A stretch of 64,000 nucleotides of DNA from Rhizophagus irregularis (lineage: Eukaryota > Glomeromycota > Glomeromycetes > Glomerales > Glomeraceae). This document shows, piece by piece, positions 25,557 to 36,167 of the stretch. The notes under the pieces are model-generated. The model saw nothing but the letters and a program-made list of their open reading frames with translations. It was not told the origin of the DNA and searched no databases. The position numbers and the translations under genes are program-made. The stretch lies in assembly GCF_026210795.1 (NCBI RefSeq), contig NC_089438.1, positions 682,001 through 746,000 on the forward strand. Reading direction: 5' to 3'. How positions within the stretch are numbered: position 1 is the stretch's first letter; each line of letters begins with the position of its first letter.

Positions 25557-26747
25557 GATTTTTGATCCCTTTCGGCCTTTCCTCGCAAAAAATATCGATC
25601 TTCATAGGCAAGATCAATAAAGAATAGTCGTACAATATTAAGATCCATATTTTTACCCTTCCCCTTTGTCCCTTTGTCATAGTACATTTTAGGAAATCGA
25701 TGATAAAAGTTATGTAATGTAATCCCCTTCTCTCCTTAGAAAATGACAACTTCCCCTTATTTATACAATTGATCTTCATAAAAACATTACAATTTCAAAG
25801 ATCGATATCAATTAATAAAGTTGTAGTCAAATAAATAACGCTCTATATCAAATAATAAACATGTGAGATTTAAAAAATAAAGTATTCTGCTCAAAATCCG
25901 GTAAAGTTGAAAATGCAAAAGTTAATATATAATTTTTCTCCATTAGTCAACCTTTTGAATTCTTCAAGTGCTGTCATTTCGTTTGTTTAATAAGAAAAAA
26001 ATGGAAAGAAAATTTTTAAAACTTTTATAGTCGGTGAAATATAAAAAAGGTTGTCTTTTTAAAACTACTTTAACATGCATATGCGTCTAAATATTTTAAT
26101 GAATCCTTAAAAAAGAAATTCTTATCACAAAGATTAAATGAACTTTTTCATTTCCGATTATTGTTTTAATAAAAATCAAAAAATCGTGAAATGGAAAGAA
26201 TAGTGTTGAACATTTAAGTAAAGTATTAAAGCAAATGTAGTAAATGTTAAATTTCCTGTTACAGCAATTTTTTCATCCTTGTTATAAATTATAAATATAA
26301 ATATTTTAACCGATCCTGTATCACAAGATGATGAGTCATGTAATTCCTAAATTACATAACTCTACGAAAGAAGTAAGAAAATCTAAAAATCTATTCCTTT
26401 AATATTTTTCACAATATTTTTAACTTTATCATTTTATCATTTTTAACTATTTCATTTGTAAAAGTTATGATTACAAGAAGATATCTATTACATTATTAGT
26501 ATATACTGTATAATGTGGCTATCGAATAAAAAAATTTAAAACTTTTAATTTATTTTCCTTTATCCATAATTTAATTCAAATTTATATTTGTATTGGTGCG
26601 TTGAAAATTACGAAATTCAAACCCGAATATGATATCACATATAAAGATGGGCCATATTAAATTCAAATAATTACACTAATATATATAAGAACAAGAAAAT
26701 AAAAAAAATTTATTTAGGTAATAAAAAAAATGCGAAAAGTCATTGAA
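25557..26747. other. Intergenic
   Basis: No supported gene. A minus-strand open frame at 25519-25779 has unremarkable content and no family features. The rest is AT-rich. Confidence 0.4.
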
Positions 26748-27600
26748 TTAATTATACTCATTAGCATATTTGCGAGTCAATTCCCGTGCAGTAGCTTCAT
26801 AACGATTACGGTCATTCTCATACATATGAGCAATTTTAAATTCAAATGGTTCGTCTAATTTTAAATAATTATCTTAATAATTAGAATCAGAGCGGATGAA
26901 TGTGGAATATGAATGTGAATAATGATGCAAATAAAAACACCTGGGTCTTGGTCAGTCAATAATAAACAAATTGACAAGAGTACTTAAATAATAAAAAGTT
27001 AATTAATCTTTTACATAAAAGAGTTACAAACTATTTTTGTAACCGATTTACCTTTTAGATTAAAATACGCAGGTGACCATCGATAACAATCTAGAAATCC
27101 AGGTTTATAGGTGCTGATATTCGGATAGTAGATCTAGTAGAGATTACGTGAATAAGTACGTAAATTAAAATTCAATTGTATGAATAAAATATACCTTTGG
27201 TGGTTTTAACGGATATTCTATTGGAAAATTCAATATCAAAAAAAATATACTTCCCGAGTATGGAGAGTCAGATCAAAATCATAATATCAATTAGTTAAAT
27301 GAATTAATCATCTAAGTAGATAAATCACAATTTGATATATAGGCTGTTAATTAAGCAAAATAAACTTTTAGGACCCGTAAGGGCAATGACATATATTAGC
27401 TAATATAATATCTTAGGTTACACATAATATAAACTATGTGAAATGATTGGATTGGTCATAAAATCTTAACTGGGGTGGGGGAGTAAACGTTATTATTAAA
27501 ATAATATTAGCTAATATATGTCACTGCCCTAATTGTAGCTTACCAATGAAAATGATCGTCTTCAATAGGACCAGTACTACAAGAAGATAGTTAATTTAAT
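26748..27600 (-). pseudogene. E2 ubiquitin-conjugating enzyme pseudogene
   Basis: All later E2 exons are readable on the minus strand. Exon 2, 27371 to about 27585: CSTGPIEDDHFHW-stop-ATI, with Gln changed to TAA, and split by a MITE. Exon 3, 27195 to about 27272: [20 protein letters not shown] then KPPK. Exon 4, 27052 to about 27136: IYYPNISTYKPGFLDCYRWSP, with the active-site region scrambled. Exon 5, 26941-26982: VLLSICLLLTDQDP. Exon 6, 26748-26854: DEPFEFKIAHMYENDRNRY to KYANEYN-stop. The donor after exon 2 is lost. It is a dead, inverted relative of the E2 pair at 18.6-22.2 kb. Confidence 0.85.
27381..27529. mobile_element. PIF/Harbinger-like (Tourist-type) MITE
   Basis: A 149-bp element with inverted ends GGGCAATGACATATATTAGC and GGGCAGTGACATATATTAGC, flanked by TAA on both sides (27378-27380 and 27530-27532). 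That is TTA on the other strand, the 3-bp target duplication of PIF/Harbinger elements. It splits exon 2 of the E2 pseudogene within the ATI..GP codons, which fixes its borders. Confidence 0.85.
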
Positions 27601-28683
27601 GTGAAGGTTCGAAAAAAGATAATAAATCAGCGATTATTATTTCCAAAATTCGGCAATTAAATTGTTATAAGACTTAGTAATGTTATGAAAAGGAATTATA
27701 TATATATCAATTTTTTTTTATGTGCCATTTCGTATAAAAGTATTATAAATTGGGAATGTTGTCTTTTTAAATTATATAACATGCAAATACGCCATTTATT
27801 AAATATCAACAATATATATTATGCGCCCAGTTGATTTTCTGAGACCTAAATTCATTTTACTATTAACGTAAAAAACAAAAAGGGTAAGATATAGTACCCA
27901 TATAACTTTTAAAAATTAATAAAAATGTGTAATTAATCATGTGACCCTTGGTCATAAATTAAAAGGCTTTGATCTTAATGACCAAAGTATTCACTATGTT
28001 TTCAATGATGATAAAATTTTTGTTTCAAATGTAGCTACAAAAAGTCAGCCTTTTGAATATATTTACTAATTTTATTTCATAATTCAACTTCATGGATTCC
28101 ATCTTTTCATCCTTTCTATTTTTAAACTTTATGTGTTTTATCCCCTATAGTTTTATTCTTGAACTTTCTAATTTATTTATTCTTGGTCTTTATGGATTTT
28201 TCTTATAATTGGCTTCATTTTTTTATTTTTTATTTCATCTCATTCCTTTATTTTTTATCATTTCGTTATTCATTCCTTTTTTGTTCTCTTCATTTTTTTA
28301 CTTTTCACCTCGCTTTATTTCTTTATTTTTTTTCATATTTATTTTTTCTTTATTTTTTTTTTTATTTTTGATACTAGTATTTCGTTTCCTTTATTTTTTT
28401 CATTACTTTTTTTTATTTTGCCAATTTTCATTTCTCTTTATTTCCTTTATTTTTTCCCCCGCTTCCTTTGTTTCACGATTAACTTGTTATTCTTTAACAG
28501 CTTACTTTATCTTAATACTTATTCAATTACGGATTTTATATAATATACTAATGGCATTTGATATACATTTTTTGTACTGTATTATAAGTTTATAGAGTCT
28601 GAAAACAGTTAATTACGTACTATTTTATTATTGTAAATTAACTATAAATCAATCCATTTACTTTATATAAATTGAGTGCAAGG
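27601..28683. other. Intergenic with T-rich low-complexity tract
   Basis: About 28150-28500 is a long pyrimidine-rich plus-strand tract of T runs broken by C and A. Open frames there encode only Phe/Leu/Ser/Tyr-rich strings and are not genes. The rest is AT-rich without features. Confidence 0.5.
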
Positions 28684-29220
28684 CTTGTACATATGTATGT
28701 ATAATAAATACATGATAAATCGGTAAAAGTATTTAAGGAGAAAGTCTTGTAATAATTATCATTATAAATTTCGCTACCATAAATAAAGGCAATTTTTTAC
28801 ATAATATGATCGTCCAATTGTAACGAAATTTCCCGATTGTAAAGGTAATGTAACCTAGAGGTCTGCATTGACCACTATTTTACAACCCGGCCCGGCCTGC
28901 ACTTGGAAATTAATATAAAGTACCCGGCCCGGCCTGGACTTAAAATATTAAAAACCCAGCCCGGACCAGACTCGGACTTTTATTATATCATTTTGTTGTA
29001 AAAACAAAAAAATCGGCCAACTTAATTTTGGCCAGTTTAATTTCGGCCAGAATTAAGACGATTTTGGCCAGAATTACGAAAATCCGGGTTCAACGAAAAT
29101 TCATGTGCCGGCCCAAACCCGGATTGGGGTCTGGGCCGGGTTAGGGTTCCGGGTTCCGGGTCCCGTTTGCAGACCTTTAATGTAACCTGTGTCACATGGT
29201 TGAAATAAAAATAATAATAT
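28684..29220. repeat. Flank block repeated at 32465-32645 (filled copy)
   Basis: From TACATATGTATGTATA onward, through CTTGTAATAAT and TAAATAAAG, to GTAACCTGTGTCACATGG and GTTGAAATAAAAAT, this block matches 32465-32645 in the same orientation. The copy here is longer because it carries the element at 28856-29179. The two copies bracket the kinase gene at 29624-31499. Confidence 0.8.
28856..29179. mobile_element. hAT-type MITE with GC-rich subterminal repeats
   Basis: A 324-bp element with ends TAGAGGTCTGCA and, inverted, TAAAGGTCTGCA, and an 8-bp target duplication ATGTAACC (28848-28855 and 29180-29187). The related flank at about 32600-32625 has the uninterrupted site GTGTAACCTGTGTCACATGG, which confirms insertion and borders. 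The interior is rich in CCCGGCCCGGCCTG motifs near the ends and TTTGGCCAG motifs in the centre. Confidence 0.88.
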
Positions 29221-29435
29221 CGACAAAATCAACAATTTAGTTAATTTAATATTATTGGAGCATCAATACCATCAATGCTGACTAAAAAAAGATAAATCAT
29301 TTGGTTCCATATTTTATGCGAAATTTTTATTTGGTTTCATTCATTTTTTTTTATGCTGATCATTTGTAGCACGTACTGACGTACTGTGTTTTATTTTTAT
29401 CATTAGGTTATACTATTTTTAGTCAAATTATTTAA

Positions 29436-29479
29436 TGTCACACATGTGCACAAGAGTTTATTTTGTGAATAAATTTATC
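29436..29479 (+). promoter_or_regulatory. Conserved upstream block of kinase family
   Basis: About 145-190 bp upstream of the ATG at 29624. Reads CACACATGTGCACAAGAG then TTTATTTTGTGAATAAATTTA. It matches the blocks at 44903, 50383, 55110 and, more weakly, 25462. Confidence 0.5.
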
Positions 29480-29623
29480 TAATATCCGTTTATTTCTTTT
29501 TTTTTTTTTTCGAAAAAAAAAAATTTTTTATGTTCCATTCTATTATACGGTTAATGTTATCTTTTCAAATTTAAATAAATAAATTGTAATATATATTTTT
29601 AGTACAATAAAAATTAATTTAGT

Positions 29624-31499
29624 ATGGAAATATCAAAAATGAATCCTACAGAAAATAAGAAAAATTTATGGAAAGAAGTTGATGCAGATGAATATCAGGT
29701 AAAACAGTTCATTTTATTATTAATAACATTACATTATTGAATTTTATAATTTGGATTATAATAGTTTTTTTAATCATTTATTTTTAAAAGGTACATGTTA
29801 CAATTTCTACTATTGATTCAACTACTGAATTATCAGAAGAGGCAGATGATAAAATAGTTTATATGGAAGATTTAGAAAAAAGAAAACAAATATATGGAAT
29901 ATGTGGAGAATGTAATGAACCTGGCACAGGAGAAGATTGGTGTCAACCTTGTAATGCTAAAAGATTTAAGGATAACTTTAAAAATTGGACTAGTGGAAAT
30001 AAACATATTGATGAATTTATACAACAATCACAACTTAATGCTGTGTACTATAGCAAAAAACTTGAATGGATACCTTTTGAAAATTTTAATGATATTATTT
30101 ATATTGCCAGAGGTGGATTTGGTAAAGTCTATTCAGCTGAATGGCCTGAAGGATATATTTATTCTTGGGATATTGAAAATCAAAAATGGAATAGGTATGG
30201 TGATATGAAAGTTGCATTAAAAAGTTTGGATAATTCTTCTTGTTTAAGTACAGAATTTTTAAATGAGGTAATTAAAATTAGTAATGTAATCTATTTACTT
30301 TAATTTTATTTATGTATTATTTATATATTTATTAAAAATTTTTCACTTTCATTATTTTTTTAGATTAAAACTCATCTTCAGATTTATCTTTTGGATGTTA
30401 TTCAATGTTATGGAATAACTCAAGATCCAAATACTAAAGATTATATGATGGTTTTACGATACTGTAAAAATGGAAATTTTAGAAATTACTATATGAATAA
30501 TGAATCAAATTATTATTCAAAAATTGGTGAATTACGACAAATTGTAAGTGGACTTCTAGATATTCACAGTGCTGGAAAAATTCATAAAGATTTTCATTCA
30601 GGTAATATATTATATTATGATAATAGAATTCCATTTATAAGTGATTTAGGAATGTGTCAACCAGCAAATAATGAAAAACAATCAGCTAAACAAGAAGGAA
30701 TTTATGGAGTATTACCTTACATGGCACCAGAAGTTTTACGTGGATATCAATATACAAAAGCATCTGATATTTATTCATTTGGAATTATGATGAATGAATA
30801 TATATCTGAAGAAACTCCTTATAATAATATTCCTCATGATCATGCTTTAGCTATTAAAATATGTAAAGGACTTAGACCAAATATTTTTAAATATACACCA
30901 AAATTATTTGCAAATTTGATTACTAAATGTTGGAATGCTAAAGCAGAAAATAGACCAACTGCTAAAGAATTGTATCAAATATTTTATAAATGGGATAATT
31001 ATGAATATGATGATAGTGATATTAAATCTATTAAATCTCAAATAAGTGAATATGATGATAAAATCGTATTAAACAGAACAATTGAAAAAAAATCTAAAAA
31101 CATTCAAACACATCCACAAGCAATCTATACTAGTAGACTTTTAAGTTTCAAGAACCTTCCAGAACCAGTAAATTCAGGTAATTTAATTTAACTTTGATAA
31201 CATAAAATAAATTTGTTGCTAATTATTGTATTTTTTTTTAAAATAGGTGCTATTCAATCAACATTATGTAAGTAACTATATTTGAATATTGGTAATTAAT
31301 ATAATATTAATTATATTCATATTTTTTATTATTACATTTATTTATTAATAGTTTCAGAAGGTTTTGATTGCCAATTAGATGAATTGGGTAAGATATTTAC
31401 TTTAGTAGGTTTTTTATTTTATTAGTATGTTATTTATTTATTTGTTTGTTTATAGATCTTAATGAAATTAATCAAGATGATGAAAACAATATTGAATGA
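29624..31499 (+). CDS. TKL-like protein kinase with N-terminal CxxC knuckle (best-preserved family member)
   Basis: Exons 29624-29698, 29791-30267, 30364-31177, 31247-31267, 31352-31387 and 31456-31499 give 488 residues. N-terminus MEISKMNPTENKKNLWKEVD. Cys knuckle C63-x2-C66-x9-C76-x2-C79, possibly zinc-binding. WTSGNKHIDEFI at about 91-102. Kinase: Gly loop ARGGFGKVYSAEW (131-143), an insert, VALK with Lys169, H258-K259-D260-FHSGN, D278-L279-G280, MAPEVLRG (304-311). Tail: HPQAIYTSRLLSFKNLPEP, then AIQSTLFSEGFDCQLDE and an acidic DLNEINQDDENNIE. Lys at the HRD Arg makes it a non-RD kinase; Leu replaces the DFG Phe. All residues needed for phosphotransfer are present. The ATG at 29624 aligns with starts of its paralogues. 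Its 3' half and flank are duplicated at 1-1895. Substrate unknown. Confidence 0.93.
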
Positions 31500-32343
31500 G
31501 TTTTATTTTCTTTCTATAAAATCAAATAAATTAGTTTAAAAATTTATAATTATTATTTATAGTTTTCATGTATGTTATTTTATATTTAAATAAATTCTAA
31601 ATTATTATTTTAGCAAATATATATAATAGAGTTTTTGACTATTAAATTATATTTAATAATATAGAATATAATAAAAAAGTTTGATAATAATCTGAAATAT
31701 AATACATTTTATTTTACCAAATAAAGCTAATTAACCCAGGTTATATAAATTGTAGTATATCATTCTTGATTTTGATTGACTTCTTTATTAATTCTAACTT
31801 AATAATAGTAAATTATAATGGAAACAAAATGTAATTATCATGTTTAAAAACATGTATACAAGCATTTATTTTAATAAATCAAATAAAGAATTATTTTAAT
31901 AGTTATAAACTAATACACATGATAATTGCAAAACAAAATATTGATTTTGCAATATGATATGAATTTATTTTGTATTGTTTTCAACTATAACTAAATTTGA
32001 ACTAGATGAATTCTTAAATTTTTTGTTTTATTATTTCTTGATTTAAGTGTTATACAAAGAAACATATTTTTGTTTCATATATATATCAATTTATATCAGA
32101 TAATAACTGACGTATTTCAGGTAATGAACCTTGCAATAGGATATGATGAGATTATCTCGTAATTTATTTTTTTATAAATAAATATTAATGTCAGATAAAA
32201 AATGTGTTGCAGCGTCAAAGATAAGATAATTCTGTGAAAGCAAATTATTCAAAATTATAAAATATTTAAAGCAAAATGAATGAAAAAAAAATTTTTGATA
32301 ACAGATAATGTGATATAATTTACAAATTGGTTTTAAATAGCGA
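31500..32343. repeat. 3' flank duplicated with 1051-1895
   Basis: Non-coding partner of 1051-1895, with small indels only. For example, the run AAATTTAAAATTTAATTATT near 1270 is missing here near 31725. No gene. Confidence 0.85.
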
Positions 32344-32399
32344 ACTTGAAAGAATAATACGTATTGTTTAATTACAAATCAAATCATTTATTTTACATA

Positions 32400-32469
32400 C
32401 ACAGTGAAATTCGATAAACCGGATATTTTTAGTGGAACCGATAGATCCGGTTTATCGAATTTCACTGTG
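32400..32469. mobile_element. 70-bp Tc1/mariner MITE
   Basis: A perfect inverted repeat with arms CACAGTGAAATTCGATAAAC plus CGGAT around a 20-nt loop, flanked by TA on both sides (32398-32399 and 32470-32471). It has the CACAGTG terminus and TA target duplication of Tc1/mariner elements, at near-minimal size. It sits exactly at the join between the duplicated kinase flank and the repeated block starting near 32465. Confidence 0.85.
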
Positions 32470-32645
32470 TACATATGTATGTATAGTATAATAAATATTG
32501 GTAAAAGCATTTAAGAAGAGAATCTTGTAATAATCAACATTATGAATTTTGCTACTATAAATAAAGCAATTTTTTATATAATAAGATCCCTATTGTAAAG
32601 GTAGTGTAACCTGTGTCACATGGTTGAAATAAAAATTATTGAACG
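32465..32645. repeat. Flank block repeated at 28684-29220 (empty copy)
   Basis: Matches 28684-29220 but lacks the 324-bp hAT-type MITE. The target GTGTAACC occurs once here. Confidence 0.8.
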
Positions 32646-33442
32646 GGCAAAAAATTTTGATTTCTTTTGATAAATTGCTTTCGAAAATTTTATGGGTCCC
32701 TGGTGCAAATATCTAAGATCACATGATAGGAGCAGTTGTACAATTACATAATTACGTAATGATATCTATCTTTAATCTTCAACCATTAAATTTTTTCTTT
32801 ACCGTAACAGCGAATGAACATGAATAATATTATTATCCATCCGTATATTTTTGAAGGTAAGAAATAAAAGAAACGACACCTTATACCTTGTTCACCAATG
32901 TAATACCAACCAACAACTTTTTCAGCTCTTAAATCATATTTCCTACGGACATCAGAGAACAATCTTGTGCCAACATTGTCGGAATTTATACTGACCTCGT
33001 AGCTAGGTCACCTCCGGATTCAAATAAATCTGCAGCACTGCAAGGTGCATGGGCAAAGCGGTTTACCTATGTAGCGTCAGTTTTGAACATCTCCAAGGAA
33101 AGTATTCTATCTTCGACTCTATTTCTCTGTTTTTTAGGGTATCGGGTCAGGTTATGCCCTGAACTGCAGATACAGGTGACGTCCTCACCCTAGTGATTAT
33201 GTCGGAACCTCAGTCAGGTAACGCCCTGAACTGTGGCATAGGTGACGCCCTCATCCCCATGATTGCGCAACTTATTCCATCTTTGACTAGCTACTCATTA
33301 GAAAAGCGTAAATAACCAAAATTTTGAAACATTAGGTGGTCAAAGATACATCTGATTGGTCTTGTGTTCTCGAGGAAAGATTTAAGGTAGGCTACAAAAT
33401 CCTTTGAGCTGATTACTCTTGATGAATTTTATTGTTACTTAA
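32646..33442. other. Coding-like sequence of higher GC, gene not resolved
   Basis: The plus strand at about 32955-33135 is open and reads GIYTDLVARSPPDSNKSAAL, then QGAWAKRFTYVASVLNISKE, preceded by a stop codon near 32936. The minus strand at about 32860-32980 is also open (RRKYDLRAEKVVGWYYIGEQ). One of them is probably an exon of a gene like the one at 33443-34401. I cannot choose a strand or family. Confidence 0.3.
33146..33260. repeat. Two-copy tandem repeat of about 67 bp
   Basis: GTCAGGTTATGCCCTGAACT and GTCAGGTAACGCCCTGAACT start the two units at about 33146 and 33213. Both continue through AGGTGACGYCCTCA. GC content is well above the surroundings. Confidence 0.7.
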
Positions 33443-34401
33443 ACGTATCAAACGTACGACAGATACAGATTTCAAGTAGTCGTCGCGAAAAAAACATATA
33501 CGACGTATTCAAACGAAAATGAACATGTTGGGGAGCAACTGTTAGAAGACCAGAGAAACGAACTAGAGAAGGTGAAACTATAACTTTGGATACGAAAAAA
33601 GCAAGTATAGTCTACACACGTTTTGTGAACTCTGTACAGATATGACTTATATCATTTTTTTGTAATACGATACAGGCCAAAACGTTTAACGTTTCCTTTG
33701 ATGAATATACTGGCCCCAGCGAAAATGATAGAATTGAAATTCCCGATGATTCTGAAATTCTCGACGTGGAACCTTTGTCAGGCTGGGAATTCGATACACT
33801 GATGCCAAGCTGGTTAAAAAAAGCGATGGATCGACACAAAACATTAACAACCGCGCAGACAGATCCTTTAGAAAAATTCGAACTAGCAAAACAGTAAGTG
33901 ATTAATGAATACTTTTCCTTTTTATTTGTGCAGGTCCTAATCAATTTCGTTATTTAGACCAATCTGGTGGCGAATCATAGACGCATCAGATCCGAAAATT
34001 GTACAGGATTTCATATCCGAAGAAGAATTTTCAGAACTTAATGCCATATTTTCAAATATTCTTAATATTGGACATCAGAATGATTGGACAGTGTTAGAGC
34101 CTGTCGCTGAAAGATGTTTGCAATCTCTTGCAAAGGTAGTTTTTGACATTGAAGCATCTTGATCTTTAAATGATAATCTTAATTAGCATAATTTCGTTTC
34201 TAGCTGAATAATGAACAGATCCGTATGATAGGTGAAATGTTTAAGTATGAAGGAATACATGGGGCAGTTTGTAAACTTCGGAAAATAATCCAAAATATCG
34301 AAGAATTGAACATAGAAGAACCTGATCTGTTCGATGACGAACCCACAAATAATAAAACACTATCATTGGTTCTTGAAAAGAATGACTATCTTGATAAAGA
34401 G
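33443..34401 (+). CDS. Unrecognised protein, multi-exon, ends uncertain
   Basis: Three exons join in phase without stops: 33676-33893, 33958-34135 and 34204-34401. A likely earlier exon ends at 33571 (frame open from 33443). Readable parts are NENEHVGEQLLEDQRNELEK, FDEYTGPSENDRIEIPDD, GWEFDTLMPSWLKKAMDRH, PIWWRIIDASDPKIVQDFIS and MFKYEGIHGAVCKLRKIIQN, then an acidic NIEELNIEEPDLFDDEPT. Composition is acidic and helical with no transmembrane or catalytic motif I know. Codon use is clearly less AT-rich than the kinases. Start and stop are not resolved, and a Tc1 element begins 160 bp downstream. I do not recognise the family. It may be a lineage-specific repeated gene, possibly cut by the Tc1. 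Confidence 0.5.
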
Positions 34402-34563
34402 GTAGGATACATCTTAGAATTGGTTCGTTACACGTAAGTTCATTTGTTAAATTTCAGCTTGGATGCATACACAGCTTCTAATACTGCAATTCTTTACAAT
34501 CAGATGTGAAATATTTAGACAAAAGAATTCCGCAACGAAAAAACTCCGAAAGGGACATAGATA

Positions 34564-35885
34564 CAGTTCACGACATAAATATTCGGAATTTTATCACAAT
34601 ATGTAAAAATATAATAAAGTTTATTTTTTTCATTTCAAATTTATTGTATTTATAGTTTAAAATGCGCAGATAAACATACGTCAAAAATCAGTAATTTATC
34701 GTGTAACCATTTTTTTCTATGACCATGTTAATCCGATCTGACATGCTATCTGCTAAATTAAAGAAAACGTTTTGATCAATGTTATCCCATTCCTGCTGAA
34801 TTATGCCCTGAAAATCATCTCCACTAAGTGATTTTTTTTTCATAATCCAATTATTGACCCTTTTTTCTACATTCCCTTTGAGAATCGCCCATAGATTCTC
34901 GATAGGATTCAGGTCAGGTGAGTTAGCAGGCCAATCAATAACTGAAACATCGTTAATCACAAAAAATTGATGGGTAAGCTTTGCAGTGTGTGTAGGTGCG
35001 TTGTCTTGCTGAAATTTCCATCCATAACCAGCATGATAAGCATTAGGAAGTAGTTGGGATTGAAGAATTTCACGGTATTTTGCAGAATTCATGTTTCCTG
35101 TAAAAAGTGCAACTCCAATTGGTCCCTGACGGCAAAATGCACCCCAAACATGCACTTTGTATGGATGCTTTACCATAGGATGTGATGGACGTGGATTGCC
35201 AGCCTTGTAACGCACAATTTGAGTATTACGGAATGTCTGAAATGTACTTTCATCTGAAAAAATTGTGTGAGACCAGTCATCTTGGGTATGGTTTAAGGCC
35301 CATTGAAGACGAGTTTCAACATGACTTGCCTTAAGAAGGGGAACTGATCGTGGCCTACAAACAATATAATTAAGTTTATTTTTGAGAGTACGTTGAACAG
35401 TTCGGGTTGATACATTAAGGTCTGGATATAAATTATTCAGCTTTGTAGTCATTAGAGCTGAAGTTGTAGCATTATCATTTTTAAGAAGACGGCCAAGATA
35501 TCGACGTTTTTTGGGAGAAAGAACAAGAGGACGACCAGGAATGGGTAAGTGCTTAACACTTCCTGTTTTTTTTAGACGGTTGACAATATCATATACTGTA
35601 GACTTAGGAAAACCAGTTATTTTAATTATTTCGGAGGGTTTTCGTATGTTATTGTCCCATAATTCCTTTATGGTTAACCGTTGCATTTCAAATTCCGAAG
35701 TGGGTGCCATGAATTTGTTTTGCCACTAATAAAACAATCAGGTGAGAATTTTTGTGTTTATATATATATTCTAAAGGGGCTGGTGAATTTCCATTTTAGT
35801 TATTATTTTGATTGCACAAGACCTGGTGTGACAGCGCCCCTTTATGCACAAAATCAAAAATTCCGGATATTTATGTCGTGAACTG
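34564..35885 (-). mobile_element. Complete Tc1/mariner element
   Basis: A 1322-bp element with inverted ends starting CAGTTCACGACATAAATAT (one difference in about 28 bp) and TA on both sides (34562-34563 and 35886-35887). It encodes one uninterrupted transposase. Near-identical ends and an intact ORF suggest recent arrival and possible autonomy. Confidence 0.95.
34688..35710 (-). CDS. Tc1-family DD34E transposase, intact
   Basis: 340 residues, the usual Tc1 length. N-terminal half: paired-like helix-turn-helix DNA-binding domains (IRKPSEIIKITGFPKSTVYD at about 22-41), then a GRP-type linker (PIPGRPLVLSPKKRR). Catalytic domain: FSDEST with D153, QQDNAPTHTA with D236, SPDLNPIENLW with E271. 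The 34-residue spacing D236-E271 defines DD34E. C-terminus NLADSMSDRINMVIEKNGY is typical. It cuts and pastes the element at TA sites. No stop or frameshift is seen. It lies on the minus strand inside its own inverted repeats, with a 123-bp leader on the left side and 175 bp on the right. Confidence 0.96.
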   Translation of the reverse strand: MAPTSEFEMQRLTIKELWDNNIRKPSEIIKITGFPKSTVYDIVNRLKKTGSVKHLPIPGRPLVLSPKKRRYLGRLLKNDNATTSALMTTKLNNLYPDLNVSTRTVQRTLKNKLNYIVCRPRSVPLLKASHVETRLQWALNHTQDDWSHTIFSDESTFQTFRNTQIVRYKAGNPRPSHPMVKHPYKVHVWGAFCRQGPIGVALFTGNMNSAKYREILQSQLLPNAYHAGYGWKFQQDNAPTHTAKLTHQFFVINDVSVIDWPANSPDLNPIENLWAILKGNVEKRVNNWIMKKKSLSGDDFQGIIQQEWDNIDQNVFFNLADSMSDRINMVIEKNGYTINY

Positions 35886-36167
35886 TATGTTCATCAAAAG
35901 ACACATTTTTGCTTGTTTCGACGATATTCTTTGCTTTATTCTGGTCGATTTTTAACAAGTTAAAACGTTTATTTAATATCTCGACAAGGCAACCCGCGCC
36001 ACAATAACTGCGCCATAATAGAATCAATATTGTTATTTTTTTTTACCCGCAGCGAATTTTAATAAAGATAACAAAATAATAATAGCAGCTGCGCCTCGAA
36101 GAGTGTGATACAAATAGGGTAAAGATATTATTGGATGATAAGGTATTACAAATAATTCATAAATTTA

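Noticed and set aside
28159-28595. Open frames of 70 and 128 codons resembling membrane proteins
   Set aside because: The hydrophobic strings come from a T-rich low-complexity tract. Phe/Leu/Ser/Tyr runs without any ordered pattern.
32860-32985. Minus-strand frame RRKYDLRAEKVVGWYYIGEQ as a Sel1-repeat protein
   Set aside because: It lacks the A..LG..Y..G spacing of Sel1 repeats, is short, and competes with an open plus-strand frame. Left unassigned.
35511-35881. Plus-strand open frames inside the Tc1 element
   Set aside because: They are antisense to the intact transposase and its terminal repeat.
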